Shown: positions 1 to 9,979, counted from the first letter of the stretch. The stretch is 64,000 nucleotides of DNA from Eubacterium sp. (GCA_017420535.1 JAFOIV010000078.1:1-64000); one strand, 5' to 3'. Translations and numbers: made by a program. Notes: a model not told the origin generated them from the letters alone.

Positions 1-12
1 TACTTAGGGCTC

Positions 13-48
13 TTTTTATATAAACCGGTAAATACCGGATTTATATAC
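13..48. other. Imperfect hairpin near left edge
   Basis: An inverted repeat (ATATAAA-CCGGT, short AT loop, ACCGG-TTTATAT) lies in otherwise featureless AT-rich sequence. No run of T follows either arm closely, so I do not call it a terminator. It may belong to the leader of a gene outside the window. Bases 1-171 hold no ORF that I can support. Confidence 0.3.
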
Positions 49-171
49 ATATTCTTCTATAGTTTTTATACTCTAATCCTTTATAGATCAGATATCATCG
101 TTTTTTTATGGAAAAATATATCTAAGAATAAGATATATGAAATTCCCCTCATCACATCTAATACAATTTGA

Positions 172-200
172 AGTATATTCCAAAAAAGAACTTATGTCAA
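172..200 (-). promoter_or_regulatory. Predicted leftward sigma-A promoter
   Basis: On the minus strand TTGACA (195-200) and TATACT (172-177) are separated by exactly 17 bp, a near-consensus vegetative promoter. It fires leftward into 1-171 and out of the window, so the gene it serves is not visible. Confidence 0.5.
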
Positions 201-290
201 GATATTATTTGACAATTCATTACATTATTCATAAATTGTTTCGCAGGGGGGGTGCAATTTGTTTTGATATTTAATTCCACCTAAATCATA

Positions 291-339
291 TACACAAAAA
301 AGAGAAGCAAACGCAATGTTTACTTCTCTTTTTTGTGTA
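291..339. terminator. Intrinsic terminator after the dnaE-methyltransferase operon
   Basis: A long, nearly perfect stem (291-307 with 323-339) has A-rich and T-rich outer arms, so it can end transcription in either direction. It is the first terminator met by transcripts leaving the TrmH-family gene. The 159-bp repeat lies between that gene's stop codon and this terminator. Confidence 0.75.
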
Positions 340-361
340 TAATCAGAGGAAAAATCATCTA

Positions 362-520
362 GTATAACGTCCGCAAAATAACTGGACTGATGCGCCGAAT
401 GCTTGCTCGAGAGTGCGTCTCAAAAAACGTAGGCGTAGCGGGCTACGCTGAGGATTTTTGAGGCGTGCTATCGATGTAAGCAGGCAAGCATTCGGTCCAG
501 TTATTTAAGTGACGTTATAC
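362..520. repeat. 159-bp palindromic interspersed element, copy 1
   Basis: This is a MITE-like element with perfect 10-bp terminal inverted repeats, GTATAACGTC (362-371) and GACGTTATAC (511-520). Inside are further nested arms: AAATAACTGGAC with GTCCAGTTATTT, CCGAATGCTTGC (395-406) with GCAAGCATTCGG (484-495), CTCAAAAA (419-426) with TTTTTGAG (455-462), and a central GCGTAGC-GG-GCTACGC hairpin (433-448). The whole unit can fold into one long stem. A second copy (49531-49689) differs at only 4 positions. Both insertions are flanked by an identical dinucleotide, TA here and AG there, which suggests a 2-bp target duplication. It encodes no protein of its own. Its right end supplies the final codons of the neighbouring methyltransferase gene. 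The mobilising transposase is not in the window. Confidence 0.85.
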
Positions 521-1310
521 TAACCTCTCTTTGTCTCATGACCTCATATCCTGTTACCGATGCCGAAACAGCTGCATTTAGCGACTCTACTTTTCCCTTC
601 ATAGGAATCTTTATAAGCTTATTGGCTGTGGCACTTACCTCATCTGAAAGACCTCTCCCCTCATTTCCAATAAGAAAAGCTGCTGGTTTTGTGAAATCCT
701 CAGCATAAAAATCTTTTCCTGAAAGATGGGTTCCAAAAACAGTTATTCCTGCCTCTTTTATTCGTTCTATATCTATCACAAGCTCTTCACTTATAATGAT
801 AGGGACTCTGAGAACGCCGCCCATGGTAGATCTTACAGTCTTAGGGGCGTATGGTGCCGCTGAGTCGGCACTTATAAGAACTCCAGATGCACCAACAGCT
901 TCCGCTGTCCTTATTATTGTTCCAAGATTTCCAGGGTCCTGAATCCTGTCCAGAATAAAAATAAATGGATTTTCTACTTCTGTTAATTCTTCCAGGAAAT
1001 GTTCCTTAAGGCGTACAACTGCAAGGATTCCCTGTGGTGTCTTGGTATCTGAGATTTTTTCCATTACATTTTTGCTCACTTCAAAGATTGACTCATCATC
1101 GATCTTATCAATGATATCTTCTATTTCGCTGTATTTGCAAAGAGCTTCCTCTGTTACAAATAACTCAAGGATGTCTTCTACCGGAACTTCCCTTATCATT
1201 CTGATGCCTTCAACAACAAAGGCCATATCACTTCGTCTTAAAGCGGACTCCTTAGAGAGTCTTACTACATATTTGATTTTATCATTTTGAACTGATGTTA
1301 TAGTCTGCAT
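501..1310 (-). CDS. TrmH/SpoU-family RNA 2'-O-methyltransferase
   Basis: SAM-dependent SPOUT methyltransferase that probably methylates a ribose 2'-O in 23S rRNA. The three SpoU motifs are clear: DPGNLGTIIRTAEAVG (residues 125-140), LIGNEGRGL (213-221) and IPMKGKVESLNAAVSAS (235-251); the N-terminal 100 residues are the usual RNA-binding substrate domain. I take the ATG at 1310, which has AGGTG six bases upstream. An in-frame GTG at 1319 overlaps the dnaE stop and is the alternative. The gene follows dnaE with almost no gap, so it is co-transcribed. Oddity: the last six codons (SITSLK) and the stop lie inside the 159-bp repeat. Removing the element plus one TA would give Val-Arg-stop, so the tail looks acquired. 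The exact rRNA target cannot be read from the sequence. Confidence 0.93.
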   Translation of the reverse strand: MQTITSVQNDKIKYVVRLSKESALRRSDMAFVVEGIRMIREVPVEDILELFVTEEALCKYSEIEDIIDKIDDESIFEVSKNVMEKISDTKTPQGILAVVRLKEHFLEELTEVENPFIFILDRIQDPGNLGTIIRTAEAVGASGVLISADSAAPYAPKTVRSTMGGVLRVPIIISEELVIDIERIKEAGITVFGTHLSGKDFYAEDFTKPAAFLIGNEGRGLSDEVSATANKLIKIPMKGKVESLNAAVSASVTGYEVMRQREVSITSLK

Positions 1311-1315
1311 AAAAC

Positions 1316-4300
1316 TCACCTGCTCCTTATAATCACTCGATCTTCACCATAGATTTTCTCAAGTTCTTCTTTAAGATCACAACCTGCTTCTGCGGTGTAC
1401 ACTAATTTCACTGCCTTCTTTTCAGCTCTAAGCTGGATATAAACATTTGAATACCCTGGATAATCTCTTATTATCCTATTAAGCGATGGCTGTCTTTCTT
1501 TAAATGAATCCATGTCATCAAATAAAAGCCAGATTTCTTTTTTCAGTGCTTCATCCTTCTTCTTAAGAGAATCCAGAAGTACTATATCATCACAGATGAT
1601 CTTTCCTTCTTCCTCTGAAATGGATGCTCGACCACTGACAAGCACCGGCGTATTCTTTACCAGGTAATTGTGCAACCTGTTATAAACCTTAGGGAATACC
1701 ACCACTTCGATAGTTCCATAAAGATCCTCTATGGTAATAAATGCCATTGTGTCATTGTTTCTTGTGGTCTTTATATTTACTGTATTAATAAGGCCTGCCA
1801 TGGAATATTTCATATTGTCCACAGCCACTGTACGACCTTCATTTTCCTCATCTGGAATAAAATCGAGAGTTGTGGCATCAGTTACTTTATCCATCAGATC
1901 TATATATTTATCCAGCGGATGGCCACTGACATAGATACCAAGTATTTCCTTCTCATGCATAAGTATCTCATCCATAGGTATTTCCGGAAGGTCAGGATAA
2001 ACAACTTCTGTTTTTTGCTGCATCTCTTCCCCCATGTAATCAAGAAGAGACATCTGACCTGTCATGGATTTTTTCTTTTCTTCAAAGACTCTTTCCACCA
2101 CTTCAGGATAAACCATGATCATCTGATTTCTATTCTTTCCAAATGAATCAAAGGCTCCAGCATAAATGAAGTTTTCAATGGTTCGTTTATTCGCTTCTTT
2201 ATTAGTCAGTCTTTCACAGAAATCTTTTAGATCCTTATATTTTCCATTGATGCTTCTTTCCTCTAATATGGCATCTACAACTCCGTCACCAATGGATTTT
2301 ACTGCTGACATACCATATCTTATGGCATTTCCGTCTACAGAGAATTCACTATAGCCTGTATTTACATCTGGAGGCAGAAGCTTTATTCCCATACGTTTTA
2401 CTGCTTCTATGTACTGAGAAAGCTTATCTGTATTGCTTCTTACTGATGTAAGAAGAGCGGCCATAAAATCAAGCGGATAGTAACATTTAAGATATGCTGT
2501 CTCATAAGCCACTACCGCATAGGCTGCAGCATGGGACTTATTAAATGCATAACTGGCAAAATCTATCATCTTATCAAATATAAGATTTGCCGTTGCTTCA
2601 TCTAATCCATTTTTTATACAGCCGGGAACACCCATTTCCTCGTTACCGTATACGAAGTACTGTCTTTCCTTTTGCATTACTTCAGCTTTCTTTTTTGACA
2701 TAGCTCGGCGCACCAGGTCGCTTCGGCCAAGGGAATAGCCCGCCAGCTTCATTACGATCTGCATAACCTGTTCCTGATAAACGATACACCCATAAGTTGG
2801 CGCAAGAATTGACTCTAACTGTGGAGCATCATATTTTATCTCATCAGGATTCTTCTGAGCCTTAACATACTGCGGAATAAAGTCCATAGGACCCGGACGA
2901 TAAAGGGATATACCCGCAATTATATCTTCCATATTTCTTGGAGCAAGTTCCTTCATGAAGTTTCTCATACCAGAACTTTCAAGCTGGAATACTCCTTCAG
3001 TCTTTCCTTCAGATATCATTTGATATACCTTTGCATCGTCCTGAGGTATATTTTCAATATCCACTTCTATGCCAAGTCTCTTCTTAACATTATTCACTGT
3101 ATTCTGAATAACTGTAAGAGTTCTGATGCCTAAGAAGTCCATCTTAAGGAGTCCCAGTTCTTCTATGGTGGTCATATTGTACTGGGTACATACTGCATCA
3201 CTATTTTTACACAGCGGAACAAATTCAACTATAGGAGAACCACCTATTACTACTCCCGCTGCATGCATGGAAGTATGTCTTGGAAGTCCTTCCAGTTTTT
3301 CCGCCATATCAATAAGATATTTAACATCTGGATCTTCATCATAAAACTTCTTAAAATCTGCACTTTTTTCCAGGGCAGTCTTAATATTCATCCCCAGTTC
3401 CATAGGAATTGACTTTGCAACTGTATCACAGGTTTTATAAGGGATATCTAAAGCTCTACCTATATCTCTTATGCAGTTTCTTGCTGCCAATGTACCGAAA
3501 GTAACAATCTGAACTACCTGTTCTTTTCCGTACTTTTCAGTAACATAGTCAATAACTTCCTGTCTTCTTTCATCCGCAAAATCCACGTCTATATCGGGCA
3601 TGGTTACACGTTCCGGATTAAGGAATCTTTCAAAGAGAAGATCATATTTAAGAGGATCGATATTGGTGATCTTAAGGGAGTAAGATACTATACTTCCCGC
3701 TGCACTACCTCTTCCAGGACCTACTGCAATGCCAACGCTTCTGGCATAATTTATGAAATCCCATACAATAAGGAAATAATCTATGAATCCCATATTCTTT
3801 ATAATAGAAAATTCATAATCAAGTCTTTCCTTTATCTCCTTTGTTACAGGATTATATCTTTCTTTTATTCCTTTATCGCAGAGCATTCTAAGATAAGACT
3901 CTGCATCATAGCCTTCCGGCACCTGATATTTAGGGATCTTATGCTCACCAAATACTATATTTACATTACATCTCTCTGCTATCTTATGCGTATTCTCCAA
4001 GGCTTCTAAAGCATATGGAAAAAGGGCCGCCATCTCTTCTTTAGATTTAAGATAATACTGACCGCCTTCATATCTCATTCTGTCCTGATCCTGCACCTTA
4101 CGGTTTGTCTGGATGCAAAGAAGGATGTCATGAGCTTCCCAATCTTCAGCTGTTATATAGTGAGAGTCATTTGTAACTACCATTGGAATTCCAGTCTCTT
4201 TTGAAATTCTCATAACGCCCTGGTTAACCACCTGGTCTTCGGCTAATCCGTGATCCTGCATTTCCAAGAAATAATTATCTTTTCCAAAGGTATCTCTGTA

Positions 4301-4783
4301 CCAAAGAGCAGTCTTTACTGCTTCCTCATAAAGTCCTTTTCTGATATTTACAGCCACTTCCCCCTGTAAACATGCAGAAAGGCAGATAATACCCTCATGA
4401 TATTTTTCTAAAAGCTCCCTGTCTACCCTTGGTTTATAATAATATCCTTCAGTAAAACCGTAGGATACGATCTTTGAAATATTACTATATCCTATGTTAC
4501 TTTCTGCCAGGAGAATGAGATGATAATATCTTTCCTCATCCCTACCTATTTCCCTGTCAAATCTGCTATTAGGAGCCACATAAACTTCGCATCCTATGAT
4601 AGGCTTAATCCCTGCCTTGTTACATTCCTTATAAAAATCTATGGCGCCATACATGACACCATGATCCGTTATGGCAAGGCTGTCATAGCCTAATTCTTTA
4701 GCTCTCTGGACTAATTCCTTAATCTTTGCAGATCCATCAAGGAGACTATATTCCGTATGAACATGTAAATGAGTAAATTCCAT
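1316..4783 (-). CDS. dnaE: DNA polymerase III subunit alpha
   Basis: Catalytic subunit of a replicative C-family polymerase, 1155 residues, full length for DnaE. It opens with the PHP domain (HLHVHTEYSLLDG near residue 5, ITDHGVMYG near 38). The palm carries PDIDVDF (near 400), holding the catalytic aspartates, and the PGRGSAAGS segment. C-terminal are the helix-hairpin-helix and OB-fold regions. As a low-GC Firmicute the cell should also have PolC; none is in this window. The gene is followed directly by the methyltransferase (their ends overlap or abut), and a DUF5662 gene lies 18 bp upstream. Confidence 0.97.
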   Translation of the reverse strand: MEFTHLHVHTEYSLLDGSAKIKELVQRAKELGYDSLAITDHGVMYGAIDFYKECNKAGIKPIIGCEVYVAPNSRFDREIGRDEERYYHLILLAESNIGYSNISKIVSYGFTEGYYYKPRVDRELLEKYHEGIICLSACLQGEVAVNIRKGLYEEAVKTALWYRDTFGKDNYFLEMQDHGLAEDQVVNQGVMRISKETGIPMVVTNDSHYITAEDWEAHDILLCIQTNRKVQDQDRMRYEGGQYYLKSKEEMAALFPYALEALENTHKIAERCNVNIVFGEHKIPKYQVPEGYDAESYLRMLCDKGIKERYNPVTKEIKERLDYEFSIIKNMGFIDYFLIVWDFINYARSVGIAVGPGRGSAAGSIVSYSLKITNIDPLKYDLLFERFLNPERVTMPDIDVDFADERRQEVIDYVTEKYGKEQVVQIVTFGTLAARNCIRDIGRALDIPYKTCDTVAKSIPMELGMNIKTALEKSADFKKFYDEDPDVKYLIDMAEKLEGLPRHTSMHAAGVVIGGSPIVEFVPLCKNSDAVCTQYNMTTIEELGLLKMDFLGIRTLTVIQNTVNNVKKRLGIEVDIENIPQDDAKVYQMISEGKTEGVFQLESSGMRNFMKELAPRNMEDIIAGISLYRPGPMDFIPQYVKAQKNPDEIKYDAPQLESILAPTYGCIVYQEQVMQIVMKLAGYSLGRSDLVRRAMSKKKAEVMQKERQYFVYGNEEMGVPGCIKNGLDEATANLIFDKMIDFASYAFNKSHAAAYAVVAYETAYLKCYYPLDFMAALLTSVRSNTDKLSQYIEAVKRMGIKLLPPDVNTGYSEFSVDGNAIRYGMSAVKSIGDGVVDAILEERSINGKYKDLKDFCERLTNKEANKRTIENFIYAGAFDSFGKNRNQMIMVYPEVVERVFEEKKKSMTGQMSLLDYMGEEMQQKTEVVYPDLPEIPMDEILMHEKEILGIYVSGHPLDKYIDLMDKVTDATTLDFIPDEENEGRTVAVDNMKYSMAGLINTVNIKTTRNNDTMAFITIEDLYGTIEVVVFPKVYNRLHNYLVKNTPVLVSGRASISEEEGKIICDDIVLLDSLKKKDEALKKEIWLLFDDMDSFKERQPSLNRIIRDYPGYSNVYIQLRAEKKAVKLVYTAEAGCDLKEELEKIYGEDRVIIRSR

Positions 4784-4801
4784 ACATTTCCCCTAAATCT
4801 T

Positions 4802-5455
4802 TTAGTATTTTCTAGGCTTACTAAGTCTCTCAACCTTTTTTGCTGCAGACTTTCTCTTGCTACTTATCTTTTTATATTTCTTATAAGCTTTCATATATCT
4901 TCTGCAATAGTTAAAGGTGTAATCTTCACCCTTTTCAGCCAGCATATATAAAAGCATCTCTAATTTCTTTTTAACATATGGATGAAGCATAACCTTGCTC
5001 TTTCCATGAAGATAATACTGAAGAGCTGTATCATCACTGTAATTATCCTTATGATAGATCTTGCTTGCCGCAACTCTGTCACAGAACATCTCAACAATAT
5101 AATTATCAGGCATCTTCATGCCTGTAACTCCACCTTTTTTATTCTTAAGATCATAGTCGATCCAGTATTCAAGATGGTGTTTATTTCTTCCCTTATGATG
5201 AAGCCAGGAAGAGGTATAACCTTTATCCTCTCTTTCTGCTTCATTTGGACTTCTTGTTCCCTGATAATACTTTGCTCCAACAGAAAATTCTGTCCAGGAG
5301 TATTTTGAAAGATCATGAAGGATCCCCTGCTTATATAATCCACATCTAAAGCAGTTCTTACCCACTTCGATCTTATGTTCATTTATAGTATTAAGATGCT
5401 TATACCATCCAGCATTATGTATTTTCTCTATTATTTTATCTTTTGATATGATCAT
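4802..5455 (-). CDS. DUF5662 family protein
   Basis: Soluble protein of 217 residues, recognised as DUF5662 from the HDLSKYSWTEF and GRNKHHLEYW segments and the YYQGTRSP motif. The family is common in gut Clostridia and has no established function; the conserved His/Asp clusters could bind a metal, but that is inference. The start chosen is the ATG at 5455, with AGGTGA five bases upstream; an in-frame GTG nine bases earlier overlaps that ribosome site. It lies 15 bp after the HD nucleotidase gene and 18 bp before dnaE in one leftward run. The C-terminus is very Lys/Arg rich. Confidence 0.8.
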   Translation of the reverse strand: MIISKDKIIEKIHNAGWYKHLNTINEHKIEVGKNCFRCGLYKQGILHDLSKYSWTEFSVGAKYYQGTRSPNEAEREDKGYTSSWLHHKGRNKHHLEYWIDYDLKNKKGGVTGMKMPDNYIVEMFCDRVAASKIYHKDNYSDDTALQYYLHGKSKVMLHPYVKKKLEMLLYMLAEKGEDYTFNYCRRYMKAYKKYKKISSKRKSAAKKVERLSKPRKY

Positions 5456-5470
5456 TCCTATCACCTTTTA

Positions 5471-6064
5471 TTAGCTTAATTCATCCAGAGTCTTTCCAAA
5501 GGCAGGAAGGAATTCCTCCATAAATACCTTTAATTCAGGAAGCTCAATTTCCATCTTCTTTATAGATTTTTCAGTACTTTCCTTTGCAGTTTTAAATTCC
5601 TGATTTCCAGACTTTTCTTCTTCAATACATTTGATAAGGGCCGAAATCTTATCTGCCCCTTTAACAAGCCTTCTCATATAAGCTTCTTCTTTACTGTTAT
5701 TTCCAATAAAGATCTCTTCAAATTCAGGTCTTATATCATCTGGCAGTTTACCTAAAAGCTTATACTCTGCCACTTTTTCAACCTGCTTATATGCATCCTT
5801 TATCTCCTCACTGTAATACTTAACCGGTGTTGGCATATCCCCGGTTATTATCTCAGAGGAATCATGATAAAGACCGATAAGTGCCGCTTTTGAAGCATCA
5901 AGATTCTTTCCAAATCTTTTATTTCCTATAACACAAAGACAGTGGGCTATCATGGCCACATCAAGGGAATGTTCACTTAAATTTTCTTCCCTGGAATTTC
6001 TCATAAGTGCCCATCTGTTTATATATTTCATTCTGGAAATCGTAGCAAAAAAATTATATTCCAT
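5471..6064 (-). CDS. HD-domain 5'-deoxynucleotidase, YfbR-like
   Basis: A 197-residue HD-superfamily phosphohydrolase. The metal-binding signature is visible as SEHSLDVAMIAH (near residues 30-41), YHDSSEIITGD (67-77) and the YfbR-type MPTPVKYY that follows. E. coli YfbR removes phosphate from deoxynucleoside 5'-monophosphates, so a nucleotide-pool role is the likely assignment. It is the first gene of the leftward run HD - DUF5662 - dnaE - methyltransferase. Its upstream region (6065-6170) also holds the rightward tRNA promoter. Confidence 0.85.
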   Translation of the reverse strand: MEYNFFATISRMKYINRWALMRNSREENLSEHSLDVAMIAHCLCVIGNKRFGKNLDASKAALIGLYHDSSEIITGDMPTPVKYYSEEIKDAYKQVEKVAEYKLLGKLPDDIRPEFEEIFIGNNSKEEAYMRRLVKGADKISALIKCIEEEKSGNQEFKTAKESTEKSIKKMEIELPELKVFMEEFLPAFGKTLDELS

Positions 6065-6079
6065 ATATTTTTCTTCCCC

Positions 6080-6108
6080 TTGCCAAGTTTTTATTTATAT
6101 TTTATAAT
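6080..6108 (+). promoter_or_regulatory. Predicted promoter of tRNA-Thr
   Basis: TTGCCA (6080-6085) and TATAAT (6103-6108) are 17 bp apart on the plus strand, about 60 bp before the tRNA. The position and strength suit a stable-RNA promoter. Confidence 0.55.
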
Positions 6109-6170
6109 ATGCCATGTGTCATAAATGGCACCCTTAAATTTCGCATAAAATGTGAATTCAATTACCAGAT

Positions 6171-6243
<73 letters not shown>

Positions 6244-6250
6244 TAAAAAA

Positions 6251-6279
6251 AGGGAGAGCAAAATGCTCTCCCTTATTTT
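6251..6279. terminator. Terminator between tRNA-Thr and ftsH
   Basis: AGGGAGAGCA (6251-6260) pairs perfectly with TGCTCTCCCT (6264-6273) around an AAA loop and is followed by TATTTTA. A-rich sequence on the left side lets it also end the leftward ftsH transcript. Confidence 0.8.
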
Positions 6280-6310
6280 ACAACAAACTGTCGATATATT
6301 GTAGATTTTT

Positions 6311-8617
6311 TTATTCTTTATCTTCTGAAATGCCATCCATCTTTTTAAGATCTGATAAAGCATCTTCATCATTTTCAAGGCTATCTAAATCCACTAATTC
6401 ATCGTCTGCTTCTTCTGCATCAGTTTTATCTTCAGCCTCACCTTTAGCGAAAGTCTCCCATGGCATTACCATTTTTTCTTCCTTCTCAGGTTCATCCTCT
6501 TTTACTGAAACATTATTTTCTTTATCGAACACAACCTGTTTTACTTCTGTGCTCTGAAGTTCTGTCTTTTCTAATCTTTCTCTTGCTTCTCTTTCTTTTA
6601 TATGCTCTTCTGTAGCTTTATCAGAAAGATCAAGAGTAGGATAATTATTAGACTTATAAACTTTAAATTTTTCCTTATCCTTTACCTTTTCCTTAGTCTT
6701 TGACTTTTCCAAGATAGGATTACCCTTTAATTCAGGAGCAGAAAGGCCATTATCTTTAACTGCTTTATTGTAAATATCCATGAATTCCTGACCTGATATA
6801 GTCTCATGTTCAATAAGATATTCAGCTATAGCATCAAGAATAGGCTCATTCTTCTTAAGAAGTTTAAATGCCTTATTATAAGCATGCTTTATTATATTTC
6901 TAACTTCTGTATCGATTTTTGTAGCAGTCTCATCAGAACAGTTCATAACTGCACGTCTGTCAAGATATTCGCCGGTGATACCTTCAAGCTGTACCATACC
7001 AAACTTCTCTGACATACCATACATAGTAACCATTGCTCTGGCCTCTTTTGTAGCCTGTTCAATATCATTTGCAGCTCCTGATGTAACTGATGGGAACTTA
7101 AGTGCTTCGGCAGCTCTGCCACCACAAGCAATAACAATATGAGCTTCCATCTCATCCTGAGATTCAAGATATTTCTCTTCTTCAGGCACCTGCCATACAT
7201 AACCCAAGGCTCCCATAGTACGTGGTACTATAGTAATCTTTTGAACTGGCATAGTAGCTTTCTGGATGGCAGTAAGAAGAGCATGTCCCGCTTCATGGTA
7301 AGCTACGATACGCTTTTCCTTTTCGCTTAAAACTCTGTCCTTCTTTTCCTTACCTGCAAATACTACTTCAACCGATTCAATAAGGTCTTTCTGACTAACA
7401 AATTTTCTATTATGTCTTACTGCTGAAAGAGCAGCTTCATTTATGATGTTAGCAAGATCAGCACCAACTGCGCCGCTTGTGGCAAGGGCCAGCTCATGTA
7501 AGTCAACTGTCTCATCCAGCTTAACATTCTTTGAATGAACACGAAGAATATCTTCACGTCCTGAAATATCAGGTCTTTCAACAACTATTCTTCTATCAAA
7601 ACGTCCCGGACGAAGCAGCGCCTTATCCAGTACTTCAGGTCTGTTTGTTGCCGCCAGGATAATGATACCCTTTGAGGAATCAAAACCATCCATCTCTGCA
7701 AGCAGCTGGTTTAATGTCTGTTCTCTTTCTGAGTCCCCACCCATCTGTCTTGTATCACGGCTTCTACCGATAGCATCAATCTCATCAATGAAAATGATAC
7801 ATGGCGCCTTCTGTGTCGCCTGCTTAAATAAATCTCTTACTCTTGAAGCTCCAAGTCCAACATACATTTCAACGAATTCAGAACCTGAAATTGAAAAGAA
7901 TGGAACCTTTGCCTCACCGGCAACTGCCTTGGCAAGAAGAGTCTTACCTGTTCCAGGAGGACCTACAAGGAGAGCCCCCTTTGGAAGCTTGGCACCAATT
8001 TCAACATATCTATCTGGATGATTTAAGAAATCAACCATTTCTTTGAGAGACTCTTTAGATTCTTCCTGTCCTGCCACATCCTTAAATGTAACACCAGTGT
8101 TTTTCTCTACATCATAAAGTTTGGCATTTGACTTACCAATATTCATAATGCCGCCGCCCTTTGATGCTTTACGCATGATAAGCATCATAAAGATGTAGAA
8201 CACACCTATCATAAGGACATAAGAAAGTATCGTTGTGATAAGGGCATTTCCTCCCTCATCCACCTGACAAAATGTTACCCCCGCAGCTTGAAGTTTATCT
8301 ACAAGACTGTAATCATCAGTTCTTATAACATAAAGCGTTACATCCTGCGTATCATTGCCTTCTTTAACTGGCTGGAAGTATATCTTTTGACTATAAATTT
8401 TTACACTTTCAACTTTTCCAGCTTCAACCATGGCAAGGAATCTGTCATAAGAAACTTCCAGTTCCCCTGAAGTACGGTATCTATTAAATTGCTGAACAAA
8501 GATAAGTGTAAGAATAATGGAAATTATAAGCAGCACTATAGGCTTGCCATTTCCATTCCCGGGCTTTTTATCTCCCGGTCTATTATCATTTGGATTATTG
8601 TTATTATTATCAGCCAT
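6311..8617 (-). CDS. ftsH: ATP-dependent zinc metalloprotease FtsH
   Basis: Membrane-anchored AAA+ protease that degrades misfolded and regulatory membrane proteins. Two transmembrane segments (about 27-42 and 128-148) flank an extracytoplasmic domain. The AAA module has Walker A GPPGTGKT (219-226), Walker B IIFIDE (274-279) and the arginine-finger RPGRFDRR (336-343). The zinc site is HEAGH (441-445). At 768 residues it is longer than the usual 600-650. The extra is a C-terminal tail of about 150 residues rich in Lys/Glu then Asp/Glu, probably disordered. It starts 17 bp after glyA ends, so the two may share a transcript. Confidence 0.97.
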   Translation of the reverse strand: MADNNNNNPNDNRPGDKKPGNGNGKPIVLLIISIILTLIFVQQFNRYRTSGELEVSYDRFLAMVEAGKVESVKIYSQKIYFQPVKEGNDTQDVTLYVIRTDDYSLVDKLQAAGVTFCQVDEGGNALITTILSYVLMIGVFYIFMMLIMRKASKGGGIMNIGKSNAKLYDVEKNTGVTFKDVAGQEESKESLKEMVDFLNHPDRYVEIGAKLPKGALLVGPPGTGKTLLAKAVAGEAKVPFFSISGSEFVEMYVGLGASRVRDLFKQATQKAPCIIFIDEIDAIGRSRDTRQMGGDSEREQTLNQLLAEMDGFDSSKGIIILAATNRPEVLDKALLRPGRFDRRIVVERPDISGREDILRVHSKNVKLDETVDLHELALATSGAVGADLANIINEAALSAVRHNRKFVSQKDLIESVEVVFAGKEKKDRVLSEKEKRIVAYHEAGHALLTAIQKATMPVQKITIVPRTMGALGYVWQVPEEEKYLESQDEMEAHIVIACGGRAAEALKFPSVTSGAANDIEQATKEARAMVTMYGMSEKFGMVQLEGITGEYLDRRAVMNCSDETATKIDTEVRNIIKHAYNKAFKLLKKNEPILDAIAEYLIEHETISGQEFMDIYNKAVKDNGLSAPELKGNPILEKSKTKEKVKDKEKFKVYKSNNYPTLDLSDKATEEHIKEREARERLEKTELQSTEVKQVVFDKENNVSVKEDEPEKEEKMVMPWETFAKGEAEDKTDAEEADDELVDLDSLENDEDALSDLKKMDGISEDKE

Positions 8618-8634
8618 TTACATTTCCTTTTAAT

Positions 8635-9870
8635 TTACTGATAAATTGGATATTTATCAGTGATATTTTTAACAAGAGCCATAGCCTTTTCACTATCCTT
8701 ATCAATGATAGCTGCCTTAAATGCATCAGCTATAACTGCCATATCTTCCTTAACTGCACCTCTTGTTGTTACTGCAGGAGTACCAACTCTGATACCACTT
8801 GTAACAAATGGTGACTTAGGATCATTTGGAACAGTATTCTTATTAACTGTGATATGTACTTCATCAAGAAGCTTTTCAACTTCCTTACCTGTAAGATCCA
8901 TTCTCTTAAGATCAACTAACATAAGGTGATTATCTGTACCGCCTGATACGATATCAAATCCTCTGCTCTGAAGTTCTTTGCAAAGAGTTGCAGCATTTTC
9001 AACTACTCTTCCCATATATTCTTTGAATTCTGGTGCAAGAGCTTCTTTGAAGCATACTGCCTTACCAGCTATAACATGCATAAGTGGTCCACCCTGGATT
9101 CCTGGGAAAACTGCCTTATTGAAGTTAAACTGCTTATTGATCTCTTCTGAACAAAGGATAAGTCCTCCTCTTGGTCCACGAAGTGTCTTATGTGTTGTAG
9201 TTGTTGTTACATGGGCATATGGGATTGGGCTCATATGCTCACCAGCTGCAACAAGACCTGCAATGTGAGCCATATCTACCATAAGATAAGCGCCAACTTC
9301 ATCAGCGATCTCACGGAATTTCTTAAAATCGATCTTTCTTGCATAAGCAGAAGCACCAGCAATGATAAGCTTTGGCTTACATTCAATTGCTTTCTTTCTT
9401 ACATCGTCATAGTCAATAAATCCGTTCTCATCTACGCCGTAAGGAACACAATTGAAATACTTACCTGAAATATTAACTGGTGAACCGTGTGTAAGATGTC
9501 CGCCATTATCAAGGTTCATACCCATAAATGTATCCCCTGGCTCCATCATAGCAAAGAATACGGAAAGGTTTGCCTGAGCGCCTGAGTGAGGCTGAACATT
9601 TGCATACTCTGCTCCAAAAAGTTTCTTTGCTCTTTCTCTTGCAAGATCTTCAACAACGTCTACATACTGGCATCCACCATAATATCTCTTTCCAGGATAT
9701 CCTTCTGCATATTTGTTTGTAAGCCAGCTGCCCATTGCTGCCATAACTGCTTTAGAAGCAATATTTTCTGAAGCGATAAGCTCTAAGTTCTGGTTCTGAC
9801 GATTTAATTCATCTGTCATAGCAACAGCCACTTCTGGGTCTATCTTTTCAATTTCTGCAAAATCAAACAT
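8635..9870 (-). CDS. glyA: Serine hydroxymethyltransferase
   Basis: PLP enzyme converting serine and tetrahydrofolate to glycine and 5,10-methylene-THF, the main one-carbon source for purines and thymidylate. At 411 residues it has normal length. The PLP lysine is Lys228 in [24 protein letters not shown] (58-66) and HSGAQAN (95-101) are also conserved. The ATG at 9870 has AAGGAG upstream. A minus-strand TATAAT lies near 9940-9945, and a short CGGAAATATTCCG palindrome (about 9922-9934) sits just downstream of it. Confidence 0.97.
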   Translation of the reverse strand: MFDFAEIEKIDPEVAVAMTDELNRQNQNLELIASENIASKAVMAAMGSWLTNKYAEGYPGKRYYGGCQYVDVVEDLARERAKKLFGAEYANVQPHSGAQANLSVFFAMMEPGDTFMGMNLDNGGHLTHGSPVNISGKYFNCVPYGVDENGFIDYDDVRKKAIECKPKLIIAGASAYARKIDFKKFREIADEVGAYLMVDMAHIAGLVAAGEHMSPIPYAHVTTTTTHKTLRGPRGGLILCSEEINKQFNFNKAVFPGIQGGPLMHVIAGKAVCFKEALAPEFKEYMGRVVENAATLCKELQSRGFDIVSGGTDNHLMLVDLKRMDLTGKEVEKLLDEVHITVNKNTVPNDPKSPFVTSGIRVGTPAVTTRGAVKEDMAVIADAFKAAIIDKDSEKAMALVKNITDKYPIYQ

Positions 9871-9951
9871 GTTTCTTCTCCTTTACTACCTTTAAATTTT
9901 TTTCTATACCTAATATAACACCGGAAATATTCCGCTGCCCTATTATATCAT

Positions 9952-9979
9952 AACAGGATGCCTTTTACAGCATCCTGTT
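9952..9979. terminator. Hairpin between uracil permease and glyA
   Basis: AACAGGATGC (9952-9961) pairs perfectly with GCATCCTGTT (9970-9979). There is no long T run on either side, so it is a weak terminator at best. It lies after the permease stop and just upstream of the putative glyA -10. Confidence 0.45.

Noticed and set aside
240..265. G7 tract in 246-252 as a quadruplex or phase-variable tract
   Set aside because: It is a single G run in non-coding DNA with no other G runs nearby and no ORF that slippage could switch.
1670..2146. 158-codon plus-strand ORF inside dnaE
   Set aside because: It is antisense to conserved dnaE codons, Cys/His/Ile rich and without a ribosome site; a shadow of the real gene.
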